NCBI GenBank assembly: GCA_964492825.1
Contig: CAZBLP010000042.1
Location: 1 to 19,893, forward strand
Source of the DNA: CAZBLP01 sp964492825
GTDB lineage: Bacteria > DYJV01
Reading direction: 5' to 3'
DNA: 19,893 nucleotides
The translations under genes were made by a program, and so were the position numbers. Every line of letters starts with the position of its first letter. Positions within the stretch are counted from its first letter, which is position 1. Below are positions 7,513 to 14,211 of the stretch, piece by piece. The notes below the pieces were generated by a model. That model was not told the origin of the DNA. It was given only the letters and a program-made list of their open reading frames with translations, and did no database searches.

Positions 7513-7839
7513 TTAACTTTTAGATTGGTTTTCTTTCATATCATTTAACAGACAATTATTTTTTAATTTACATTTTTCAATGGTAAAATAAAATCCCACA
7601 TTATCAGCTAATTCTTTAAGGCACAGAGGGACTTCCCCTTTTTTTTTAATTATAATTTTATGTTGATTTGAATAATAGTGAATAGAACAAAGTAACTGCA
7701 AAAATGTAATGTCCACTGATTGGATATTTGTAAAATCTAAAAAAAATTTTTTTTTGTTATTAATAAAATCCTTAAAGGATTTATGAATATTTCCAATATT
7801 ATTGAAATTACATTCTTTTGGGAATTTATATCCATCCAT
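7513..7839 (-). CDS. Single STAS-domain protein, first gene of the chemosensory operon
   Basis: This is a 108-residue soluble protein. Residues about 30-85 follow the STAS (anti-sigma-antagonist) pattern: a beta strand KKFFLDF, then SVDITFLQLL, where Thr45 occupies the position of the phosphorylated serine/threonine in SpoIIAA-type proteins, then a helix and the strand HKIIIKKKG. The last 20 residues are polar and contain two cysteines. STAS proteins usually act as phospho-switches that bind partner kinases, phosphatases or sensors. Its place 22 bases upstream of cheA suggests it belongs to this signalling complex. No Shine-Dalgarno precedes the ATG, and an in-frame TAG just upstream prevents a longer start. 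The family call is fairly secure; the partner is unknown. Confidence 0.75.
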   Translation of the reverse strand: MDGYKFPKECNFNNIGNIHKSFKDFINNKKKFFLDFTNIQSVDITFLQLLCSIHYYSNQHKIIIKKKGEVPLCLKELADNVGFYFTIEKCKLKNNCLLNDMKENQSKS

Positions 7840-7865
7840 TGTCTATATTATTTAATATTTTTAAC

Positions 7866-7884
7866 AAAAAATATCAAGATATTT
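7866..7884 (-). terminator. Weak AT-rich intrinsic terminator after the two-component operon
   Basis: On the minus strand AAATAT-CTTG-ATATTT forms a 6-bp AT stem with a tetraloop and runs into a tract of T residues. It overlaps the kinase stop codon and lies 27 bases before the STAS gene. It could separate the two-component operon from the chemosensory operon, but the stem is weak and read-through is plausible. Confidence 0.35.
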
Positions 7885-9283
7885 ACAACATTTGAAATAT
7901 TATTGTAAATTTTGTGCCTTTATTTAATTTGCTTTCAACTTTTATTTCAGCATTGTGAATATCTGCTATTTTTTTAACTATATTCAGTCCGAGCCCAAAG
8001 CCGCCTTCTTTTCTTGTCCTCGCTTTATCAACTCTGTAAAATCTGTTAAAAATATCATTTAACTGTGACTCTCCAATACCAAATCCTGTATCTTCAATTG
8101 CAACTGATACTTTCTCTTCATAATATTTTATTGAAATAATTATTTTACCATTTTTCCTGTTGTATTTTATTGCATTTTGTATAAGATTGTAAAAAAGTTG
8201 CTTTAATAAACTCTCGTCACCTTTAATATATATCTCAGGTTCTCCATCTATATCTATTTTTATATTTTTTTCCTTAATAAAAGATTTTAACGAAGATATA
8301 ACTGAAATTATTAATTCAAAAGTGTCAATTTTTTTAATTTTATATATTATCTGACCTGATTCTGCCCTTGATAAAAACAGCAACGTTTCTACAATACTTT
8401 TTAATCTTTTTACTTCCTCAAGATTGCTTTTTAAAACTTCTCTATACTCTTCTTCACTTCTCTCTCCTCTCAACGCAACTTCAACTTCTCCCTGCAAAAC
8501 AGTAAGAGGGGTTCTCAATTCATGTGACACATCAGCACTAAACTGATTCAGTTCATCAAATGATGCCTTAAGTCGGCTAATCATACTATCAAAAGTTGAA
8601 GCTAATTCACCTATTTCATCATCAGGTAAATTACCGCCTATCTTTTCTTCCAAATTTTCTGCTGAAATTTTTTTGGCTTTTGAAGTTATCATTCTTATTG
8701 GAGCAAGTGCCTTATCAATTATAAAATAGCCAAAAAATAGTATGATTAAAATCAAAACCGGAAAAGAAACACCTAATATTACAAGAAGTTTTTTTAAAGA
8801 TTCTATTACAAATTCAAGTGAGGTTCCTACCTGAATAATTCCAAGCACATATCCATCGGATATTACAGGGTAAGTAAGCACTCTAACAGGATATGTGTAA
8901 TTTTTAATATAATAATTTTCAAAAATCATTATACCCTTTAAAGCCTTTTCTATGGTTTCCCTTTTAACAGGTAGGTTTTTAACATTTAAATCATTTAAAT
9001 TCGAACCTATATTTCCGCTTGTATCCAGAATCCTCAATATACTGCCACTATGCTTAATATTGGGATTGTTGTATAATTCCTTAATTTTAGGTGGGAGTGC
9101 TTGATTATACATTAAAAAGGGTGAGTCAGATGATATTTCAGCCAAGGATAAAAGCTTATTATCAACTGAGCTGTAAAGCTCCTGTCTCATAAAAAAATAA
9201 ATTGTACTACTGAAAATCAGAATAATTAAAATAAAGATTGAAATGAAAAGCAGCAATAATTTTGTCTTTGTTTTTAAAAGCAA
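7883..9283 (-). CDS. Membrane sensor histidine kinase (HAMP, HisKA, HATPase)
   Basis: This 466-residue kinase has a transmembrane segment at about 8-30, a periplasmic sensor region of about 135 residues, a second transmembrane segment at about 166-190, and HAMP at about 191-240. The HisKA dimerisation domain has phospho-acceptor His254 in SHELRTP. The ATPase domain has NLIQNAIKYN, DTGFGIG and GFGLGLNIV. This is the plan of the OmpR-partner class that includes CusS-like metal and envelope sensors; I cannot name the signal. The start is TTG, directly abutting the regulator's TAA (TAATTG), with AGAGGA 7 bases upstream, so it is translationally coupled to the regulator. A weak terminator overlaps its stop. 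No candidate structural target genes lie in the same operon. Confidence 0.93.
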   Translation of the reverse strand: MLLKTKTKLLLLFISIFILIILIFSSTIYFFMRQELYSSVDNKLLSLAEISSDSPFLMYNQALPPKIKELYNNPNIKHSGSILRILDTSGNIGSNLNDLNVKNLPVKRETIEKALKGIMIFENYYIKNYTYPVRVLTYPVISDGYVLGIIQVGTSLEFVIESLKKLLVILGVSFPVLILIILFFGYFIIDKALAPIRMITSKAKKISAENLEEKIGGNLPDDEIGELASTFDSMISRLKASFDELNQFSADVSHELRTPLTVLQGEVEVALRGERSEEEYREVLKSNLEEVKRLKSIVETLLFLSRAESGQIIYKIKKIDTFELIISVISSLKSFIKEKNIKIDIDGEPEIYIKGDESLLKQLFYNLIQNAIKYNRKNGKIIISIKYYEEKVSVAIEDTGFGIGESQLNDIFNRFYRVDKARTRKEGGFGLGLNIVKKIADIHNAEIKVESKLNKGTKFTIIFQML

Positions 9284-9964
9284 TTATAAATCCTCTTTTA
9301 ATATATAACCTACTCCTCTAATGGTATGAATAAGTCTCTTTTCAAATCCTTTGTCTATCTTATTTCTGAGATGATTTATATAAACATCAATAATATTGGT
9401 CAAAGTATCAAAATCATACTCCCACACTCCTTTTGTAATATCGTTTCTTGTAAGGACTTTGTTAGGATTTCTCATTAAAAGCTCAAGAAGGGCAAATTCT
9501 TTTGTAGTAAGCTCAACTTCTTTATCATTTCTATATGCTTTTCTTTTTATAAGATCTAATTTTAAATCTGAGAAAGATAGTAAAACCTCTTTATCGTCAG
9601 TAAGGCCTTTTCTTTTTAAAATTGCTTTTATTCTAACTAATAACTCTTCAAAAGAAAATGGTTTTGTCAGATAATCATCACAACCAAATTCAAATGAATC
9701 TATTTTATCGCTAATCTGATCCTTTGCAGTAAGCATAATTACAGGTGTATCAACTTCCTTTTCTCTAATATTCTTTAATATTTCATTTCCATCTTTTCCA
9801 GGAAGCATAATATCAAGAATAATAACATCAAAATTACCATTTAATATTTTTTCTTCTCCATCATTGCCATCAAAAGACAATTCAACTTGAAAACCTTCTT
9901 CCTCAAGACCTTTTTTTATAAACAAAGCTACTTTTTCTTCATCTTCAATAATTAAAATTTTCAT
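9284..9964 (-). CDS. OmpR/PhoB-family response regulator
   Basis: This 226-residue DNA-binding response regulator has a receiver domain at about 1-115, with acidic residues Glu7-Asp8, phospho-acceptor Asp51 (LDIMLPG) and the conserved Lys in TKPFSFEEL. A winged-helix Trans_reg_C domain at about 130-224 contains LTTKEFALLELLMRNP, DVYINHLRNKID and the terminal IRGVGYIL hairpin. It should be phosphorylated by the kinase encoded immediately downstream and bind direct repeats at its target promoters. The ATG has AGGAG at about 8-base spacing. It reads divergently from the biotin-carrier gene across 132 bases. Autoregulation is common in this family, but no clear direct repeat stood out there. Confidence 0.95.
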   Translation of the reverse strand: MKILIIEDEEKVALFIKKGLEEEGFQVELSFDGNDGEEKILNGNFDVIILDIMLPGKDGNEILKNIREKEVDTPVIMLTAKDQISDKIDSFEFGCDDYLTKPFSFEELLVRIKAILKRKGLTDDKEVLLSFSDLKLDLIKRKAYRNDKEVELTTKEFALLELLMRNPNKVLTRNDITKGVWEYDFDTLTNIIDVYINHLRNKIDKGFEKRLIHTIRGVGYILKEDL

Positions 9965-9988
9965 AACAATCTCCTTTTTTCTTTAACT

Positions 9989-10015
9989 TCTATAAGATTT
10001 TTAATTATTTTTCAA
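9989..10015 (-). promoter_or_regulatory. Candidate promoter of the two-component operon
   Basis: On the minus strand TTGAAA (10010-10015) is followed after 15 bases by TATAGA (9989-9994), about 25 bases before the regulator ATG. Spacing is short and the -10 has two mismatches, so this is only a candidate. Confidence 0.3.
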
Positions 10016-10022
10016 GAAATAA

Positions 10023-10049
10023 TTGTTGCAAAATAATTTATCTTATGAT
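10023..10049 (+). promoter_or_regulatory. Candidate promoter of the biotin-carrier gene
   Basis: TTGTTG (10023-10028) is followed after 15 bases by TATGAT (10044-10049), giving a leader of about 40 bases with AGGAGG before the ATG at 10097. The -10 is good (5 of 6), but the -35 match and spacing are modest. Confidence 0.35.
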
Positions 10050-10096
10050 AACAGCGCTAAATTGTAAATATTTTATTAATAATTAGGAGGAGTGAC

Positions 10097-10306
10097 ATGG
10101 AAGTAAAAGCACCAATGGTAGGAAAAATTTTATCAGTTAAAGTTAAACCAGGTGATTCAATTGATGAAGGAGATGAATTAGTAATATTAGAAGCTATGAA
10201 AATGGAAATGCCTGTTGTAGCTCCAGAAGCAGGAACTGTTAAAGAAGTAAAGGTTAATGAAGGCGATACAGTAGAAACAGAAGCAGTTCTCTGCGTTATA
10301 GAATAA
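10097..10306 (+). CDS. Stand-alone biotin carboxyl carrier (biotinyl) domain protein
   Basis: This 69-residue protein is a single biotinyl domain. The biotin acceptor is Lys35 in the invariant EAMKME motif, flanked by the usual glycine turns (KPGDSIDEGD, APEAGTV, NEGDTV). It carries CO2 as carboxybiotin between a carboxylating or decarboxylating partner and the carboxyltransferase encoded next. It lacks the proline/alanine-rich N-terminal extension of acetyl-CoA carboxylase AccB, so it better resembles the biotin domain of oxaloacetate decarboxylase or pyruvate carboxylase, here as a separate polypeptide. AGGAGG precedes the ATG at good spacing. A strong terminator follows directly, so many transcripts probably encode only this carrier. 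Biotinylation would require BirA encoded elsewhere. Confidence 0.93.
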   Translation: MEVKAPMVGKILSVKVKPGDSIDEGDELVILEAMKMEMPVVAPEAGTVKEVKVNEGDTVETEAVLCVIE

Positions 10307-10312
10307 TTCTAC

Positions 10313-10342
10313 AAACGCTGCAAAAAAGTGCAGCGTTTTTTT
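10313..10342 (+). terminator. Strong intrinsic terminator between carrier and carboxyltransferase genes
   Basis: AAACGCTGCA (10313-10322) pairs perfectly with TGCAGCGTTT (10329-10338) around a 6-base loop and runs straight into a T tract. It lies 7 bases after the carrier stop and 44 bases before the next ATG, so it is a textbook terminator inside a functional gene pair. Confidence 0.88.
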
Positions 10343-10385
10343 AGACACTAAATAAATTGCATACAGTATACAATGGGGGTATTTT

Positions 10386-11744
10386 ATGAGTAAAAAAGTT
10401 ATGATTACTGACACAATTTTAAGAGACGCTCACCAGTCATTGCTTTCCACAAGAATGAAAACAGCAGATATGCTTCCTATTTGCAACAAACTTGACAAAG
10501 TTGGATATTGGTCACTTGAAGTTTGGGGAGGAGCTACTTTTGATTCATGTCTAAGATTTTTAAAGGAAGATCCATGGGAACGACTTAGAATTCTAAGAAA
10601 AAAACTACCTAATACAAGACTTCAAATGCTTCTTAGGGGACAAAATATTGTTGGATACAGACATTATGCTGATGATGTTTTAGAAGCTTTTATTGAAAGA
10701 GCAGCATCCAATGGAATAGATGTTTTTAGAATTTTTGATGCTTTAAATGATCCAAGAAATATGAGGAAGGCTATTGAAGAAGTTAAGAAAAATGGCAAAA
10801 TTGCTGAGTGTGCAATTAGCTATACTATTAGCCCTGTCCATAATAATGAATACTTTGTTAATCTTGCAAAAGAACTGGCAGAACTGGGGGCTGACACAAT
10901 ATGTATTAAAGATATGGCCGGACTCCTTGCACCTTTTGATTCTTATGATTTGGTTAAACAACTTAAAGAAAAAGTTGGTCTACCTGTTCATCTTCATTGC
11001 CATTGCACAAGCGGTATGGCTCATATGTCTTATTTAAAAGGTGTTGAAGCTGGAGTGGATATTATTGATACAGCTATATCAACTCTATCTCAAGGCACAT
11101 CTCAACCTCCTACTGAAAGTATGGTAGCAGCACTGAAGGGGACAGAATATGATACTGGACTTGACGTTGCTTTGTTAGGAGAAATAGCTGAATATTTTAA
11201 AAAGGTAAGAGAAAATTATAAAGATGTTGAAAGTTCTTTCACTGGAGTAGATACAAAAGTTCTTATTTATCAAGTGCCTGGTGGTATGATGTCTAACCTT
11301 GAGACACAGCTCAAAGCGCAAGGTGCTATTAATAAATTAGAAGAAGTACTTAAAGAAATACCAAGAGTTAGAAAAGATTTAGGCTATCCGCCTCTTGTAA
11401 CTCCTTCAAGCCAAATAGTCGGCACTCAGGCAACAATTAATGTTTTAATGGGCAAAAGATATGCAATGTTTACAAAAGAGACTATCAATATCTTAAAAGG
11501 TATGTATGGCAAATCTGTAGCTCCTTTTGATTCTGAAGTTCAAAAAATGGCACTTAAAAAAGATAAACCTATTGAAGGAAGACCAGCAGATTATATTGAA
11601 CCTGAAATGAAAAAATTAGAAGCAGAATTAGGCGAAAAAGCCAAATCAATAGAGGATATTTTATCTTACGCTTTGTTTCCTCAAGTTGCTTTAGAATTTT
11701 TCAAATTAAGAGAAGAAGGTAAAACCGTTAAATTTGAATTATAG
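10386..11744 (+). CDS. Biotin-dependent carboxyltransferase, oxaloacetate decarboxylase alpha / PycB type
   Basis: This enzyme moves a carboxyl group between a 2-oxoacid such as oxaloacetate or pyruvate and carboxybiotin. The 452-residue protein has the TIM-barrel carboxyltransferase domain first: TILRDAHQSL with metal ligand Asp14, ATFDSCLRFL, Lys175 in IKDMAG (the carbamylated lysine position), and metal-binding His204 and His206 in HLHCHCTSG. The conserved PYC-OADA region follows (QVPGGMMSNL, VTPSSQIVGTQA). It ends without the fused biotinyl domain seen in many OadA and PycB proteins; the separate carrier at 10097 fills that role. GGGGG precedes the ATG. It could work in a sodium-pumping oxaloacetate decarboxylase, a two-subunit pyruvate carboxylase or a transcarboxylase. 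The missing partners are not in the window, so the direction of the reaction is undecided. Confidence 0.9.
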   Translation: MSKKVMITDTILRDAHQSLLSTRMKTADMLPICNKLDKVGYWSLEVWGGATFDSCLRFLKEDPWERLRILRKKLPNTRLQMLLRGQNIVGYRHYADDVLEAFIERAASNGIDVFRIFDALNDPRNMRKAIEEVKKNGKIAECAISYTISPVHNNEYFVNLAKELAELGADTICIKDMAGLLAPFDSYDLVKQLKEKVGLPVHLHCHCTSGMAHMSYLKGVEAGVDIIDTAISTLSQGTSQPPTESMVAALKGTEYDTGLDVALLGEIAEYFKKVRENYKDVESSFTGVDTKVLIYQVPGGMMSNLETQLKAQGAINKLEEVLKEIPRVRKDLGYPPLVTPSSQIVGTQATINVLMGKRYAMFTKETINILKGMYGKSVAPFDSEVQKMALKKDKPIEGRPADYIEPEMKKLEAELGEKAKSIEDILSYALFPQVALEFFKLREEGKTVKFEL

Positions 11745-12565
11745 TGATTAGTCTAATTGTCTATTACTTCTTTATAGTAATAATAGGAATTTCAAGCGGT
11801 TTCTTAGCAGGGCTACTCGGTGTTGGAGGTGGAATATTGATTATTCCATCTCTTTTTCTATTATACTCTTTTTATCCTCATCCTCACAGTGAATTTCTAT
11901 CTCAATGTATTTTTGGCACAAGCAATGGCATTATTCTTATAAATTCTATTAAAAATTTTTCCAATTACTATAAACAGGGTTTAATTACAATAAAAAACAC
12001 TTTAAAATTTGCATGCGCAGGTCTTGCAGGAGGTTTTATAGGAGCAAGGGTTGCATCTTATTTAAGCAGTAACAGCTTAAAAATTTTTTTTGGTATTTTC
12101 CTTTTATTAATGAGTATAAAAATGGGGTTTTTCACTAAAAAAGATAACAACAACAATTTTAAACTATCTGACTTTCATATAAATATATTTATTCTTTTAA
12201 TTATAGGTTTCACAGTTGGTTTTGTTTCCGGTTTTTTTGGAATTGGCGGTGGCATTGTAGCAGTACCTGTTTTAACATCTTTCTGCAAAATTCCTATGAT
12301 TTTTGCACAAGGATTCTCAGTTTCTCTAATACCTTTTAATAAAATAGGCGGAGTTTTAGGCTTTGTTTTTGGCGGAATAAAAGATATAGGGATTAGTTTT
12401 CCTTTTATAGGTTTTATGGATGTTTCATTAGTAGTAATTTGCGGAATCTTAGGTGGAATCAGCACTAAATGGGGACTTAAAATTGCCAAAAACCTTAATC
12501 AAAGAATGCTACAGCGAATATTTGCTCTGGTACTTGCAGTAGTTGCAGTCAAAATTATATGGTAA
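11744..12565 (+). CDS. TauE/SafE-family membrane permease
   Basis: This 273-residue polytopic inner-membrane protein should have about eight helices. Two homologous halves each open with the family's glycine signature: GFLAGLLGVGGGILIIP near the N-terminus and GFVSGFFGIGGGIVAVP near the middle. The family exports or imports small anions such as sulfite, sulfoacetate and other organosulfonates, and many members are uncharacterised, so the substrate is not assigned. The GTG start overlaps the last base of the carboxyltransferase TAG (TAGTG), and no clear Shine-Dalgarno is present, implying translational coupling to the carboxyltransferase. This makes a carboxylate or bicarbonate-linked substrate conceivable, but that is only context. 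A GC-rich hairpin follows the stop. Confidence 0.88.
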   Translation: MISLIVYYFFIVIIGISSGFLAGLLGVGGGILIIPSLFLLYSFYPHPHSEFLSQCIFGTSNGIILINSIKNFSNYYKQGLITIKNTLKFACAGLAGGFIGARVASYLSSNSLKIFFGIFLLLMSIKMGFFTKKDNNNNFKLSDFHINIFILLIIGFTVGFVSGFFGIGGGIVAVPVLTSFCKIPMIFAQGFSVSLIPFNKIGGVLGFVFGGIKDIGISFPFIGFMDVSLVVICGILGGISTKWGLKIAKNLNQRMLQRIFALVLAVVAVKIIW

Positions 12566-12566
12566 A

Positions 12567-12588
12567 CCTCCCGGTATGAACCGGGAGG
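12567..12588. terminator. GC-rich hairpin between convergent genes
   Basis: CCTCCCGG (12567-12574) and CCGGGAGG (12581-12588) form a perfect 8-bp stem with a 6-base loop, in the 29 bases between the TauE/SafE and csp stops. The T tracts are short or offset: TTT directly after it on the minus strand, and a T run about 12 bases later on the plus strand. It is therefore a probable bidirectional terminator or a 3'-end stabiliser for either transcript. Confidence 0.6.
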
Positions 12589-12594
12589 GAATGA

Positions 12595-12795
12595 TTACAT
12601 TTTTTTAACTTTATCAGCTTGAGGTCCTTTGGTACCATTAACTATTTCAAATGATACATCGTCTCCTTCTCTCAAAGTTTTGAATCCGTCTCCTTCAATA
12701 GCTGAATAATGAACAAAAACATCTTCTCCATTATCCATTGAAATAAAACCATAACCTTTCTTTTCATTGAACCATTTTACTTTACCTTGTTGCAT
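12595..12795 (-). CDS. Cold shock protein (CspA family)
   Basis: This 66-residue protein is a single cold shock domain that binds single-stranded RNA or DNA and melts RNA secondary structure. The RNP1 motif KGYGFI and RNP2 motif VFVHYS are intact, with the usual opening GKVKWFNEKKGYGFI and closing GPQADKV. RNP2 has Tyr where Phe is more common, a conservative change. AAAGGAGG lies just upstream of the ATG. The gene has its own promoter and a leader of about 75-80 bases that can fold into a two-part hairpin, so post-transcriptional temperature control is possible. Which csp paralog it is cannot be settled here. Confidence 0.97.
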   Translation of the reverse strand: MQQGKVKWFNEKKGYGFISMDNGEDVFVHYSAIEGDGFKTLREGDDVSFEIVNGTKGPQADKVKKM

Positions 12796-12821
12796 AGTAT
12801 TTCCTCCTTTAAATTGTTACA

Positions 12822-12865
12822 GGCTTGAAGCATTCATAGGTAAGATTTAAGAATACTTATTAGCC
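12822..12865 (-). promoter_or_regulatory. Structured 5' leader hairpin of csp mRNA
   Basis: In the minus-strand RNA, GGCU (12865-12862) pairs with AGCC (12825-12822). Inside it, AAGUAUUC (12858-12851) pairs with GAAUGCUU (12835-12828), with one G-U pair that would be a C-A mismatch on the other strand. The two stems are separated by a small asymmetric internal loop and closed by a 15-base loop. The element sits between the promoter and the Shine-Dalgarno, where cspA-type leaders carry regulatory structure. Confidence 0.45.
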
Positions 12866-12879
12866 ATATTCTGTTCGTT

Positions 12880-12906
12880 ATTATCAGTATAAATTTAATA
12901 AGTCAA
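12880..12906 (-). promoter_or_regulatory. Promoter of csp
   Basis: On the minus strand TTGACT (12906-12901) is followed after 15 bases by GATAAT (12885-12880), or after 17 by TAATAA. The predicted start near 12873 leaves a leader of about 78 bases. It lies just past the stop of the CbiC/CobH gene, so csp can be transcribed on its own. Confidence 0.55.
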
Positions 12907-12914
12907 TCTAAATT

Positions 12915-13550
12915 TTAAAAATTTTTAATATTTTTTAAAAGTGCATTGATAATAGCTACTGCAACAGGAGTTCCACCCTTTCTGCCAAGTGAAGTAATGT
13001 AAGGAATTTTATTATAATCTGCCAATAATTCTTTACTCCTATCTGCACCAACAAAACCAACAGGAACACCAACCACAACAGCAGGATTAATAAAACCTTC
13101 CTTGTGCAGCTCTATTATTTCAAACAGAGCAGTTGGAGCATTGCCAATAACTATTATTCCATCGTCAGCATTCTTTGCAAAAAGCCTCATTGCTGCTATA
13201 GAACGGGTAATATTCTCTTTTTTTGCAATATTAACAACATCTGGATGGTCAATAAAACTCTCCACTGTAACTCCAAATTCTTTGCACATATTTTGTGATA
13301 TACCATATTTAACCATTTTAATATCAGCAACTATACTACAACCATTTTTAATTGCGTCTGTTGCTTTGTTATAAAAATCATCTGAATATTTTAAAATATC
13401 AAGAAAATCAAAATCAGCAGTAGCATGTATAACTCTGACAACAATGTTAATCATATTTTCAGGAATTTTAGAAAATTTATTTTTATCAATTTCAGATTTT
13501 ATAATTTCAAAACTTTTATTCTCTATATCCATTGGCTTAACAATTTCCAT
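12915..13550 (-). CDS. cbiC: Precorrin-8X / cobalt-precorrin-8 methylmutase
   Basis: This enzyme moves a methyl group from C-11 to C-12 of the corrin ring, making hydrogenobyrinate or cobyrinate in cobalamin synthesis. The 211-residue protein has the expected length and motifs: the catalytic His42 in RVIHATADF, the glycine-rich NAPTAL segment, GVPVGFVGADRSKE, and the substrate loop GRKGGTPVAVAIINAL (often GRKGGS in relatives). No other cobalamin gene is in the window. Its ATG is one base after the deformylase stop, with AGAGG 5 bases upstream, so the two are translationally coupled. Whether it acts in the anaerobic (CbiC) or aerobic (CobH) route cannot be told from this sequence; CbiC is used because the lineage appears anaerobic. 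Confidence 0.92.
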   Translation of the reverse strand: MEIVKPMDIENKSFEIIKSEIDKNKFSKIPENMINIVVRVIHATADFDFLDILKYSDDFYNKATDAIKNGCSIVADIKMVKYGISQNMCKEFGVTVESFIDHPDVVNIAKKENITRSIAAMRLFAKNADDGIIVIGNAPTALFEIIELHKEGFINPAVVVGVPVGFVGADRSKELLADYNKIPYITSLGRKGGTPVAVAIINALLKNIKNF

Positions 13551-13551
13551 A

Positions 13552-14073
13552 TTAACCTCTTTTCTGCAATTTTGAATATTTTTTTAATAAAAAATTTCTT
13601 TTAAACCTGCTTATTCTGTCAATATATAGTATGCCATCAAGATGGTCATTCTCGTGCTGAACTGCAATAGCGAGTAAACCTTCTGCTTTCATAGAAAATT
13701 TTTTATTGTTTTTATCAAATGCTTCAACCTCACACCTGTTAAATCTTTCAACATCTGCCCTAATACCTGGCAGACTGAGACATCCCTCATTTTCCATAAC
13801 TGTTTTTTCCTCTAAATCCTTAATAACAGGATTAATAAAAACAAGAACTTTATCTTTATCCTGCGCTCCTGTTTCTCTTTGATTCCAGTCAATAATGAAC
13901 AATCTTACAGGTTCTCCAACTTGAATTGCAGATAAACCAAGCCCTTGATTTTCATACATTGTATCAATCATATCGTCAATTAATTTATAAATTTTATCAT
14001 TAAAATTTTCAACAGGCCTGGATTTTAACCTTAATCTTTTATCTGGATAAGTAACAATAGACAAAACACTCAT
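13552..14073 (-). CDS. def: Peptide deformylase
   Basis: Peptide deformylase removes the formyl group from the N-terminal methionine of new proteins. The 173-residue protein has all three motifs: motif 1 GLGLSAIQ (residues 44-51, with Ser where Ala is usual), motif 2 EGCLS with metal ligand Cys98, and motif 3 QHENDHLDG with metal ligands His140 and His144 and catalytic Glu141. The basic C-terminal tail (about 155-173) agrees with binding near the ribosome exit tunnel. GAGGGG lies just before the ATG. The usual partner fmt is not adjacent; instead the deformylase is coupled to the methylmutase gene, an unusual pairing. Confidence 0.96.
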   Translation of the reverse strand: MSVLSIVTYPDKRLRLKSRPVENFNDKIYKLIDDMIDTMYENQGLGLSAIQVGEPVRLFIIDWNQRETGAQDKDKVLVFINPVIKDLEEKTVMENEGCLSLPGIRADVERFNRCEVEAFDKNNKKFSMKAEGLLAIAVQHENDHLDGILYIDRISRFKRNFLLKKYSKLQKRG

Positions 14074-14211
14074 TTTCCCCTCAAAAATTAGTTTAATATT
14101 GAATAAAATTTTTCAAAAATTTATGATAATTTATTACTTTGCTTCAGTAATTACTAACAAAATCACAGTGTAAAATCAAACTAATTTTTTTAACAATGAA
14201 CCTTGAGCTCT

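Noticed and set aside
10342..10374. Separate promoter for the carboxyltransferase between the terminator and its ATG
   Set aside because: TAGACA and TATACA are present but 19 bases apart and very close to the ATG, so the call would be weak.
14146..14155. Palindrome AGTAATTACT in the deformylase upstream region
   Set aside because: A 10-base AT palindrome is expected often by chance in DNA this AT-rich, and no matching partner or spacing to a clear promoter was found.
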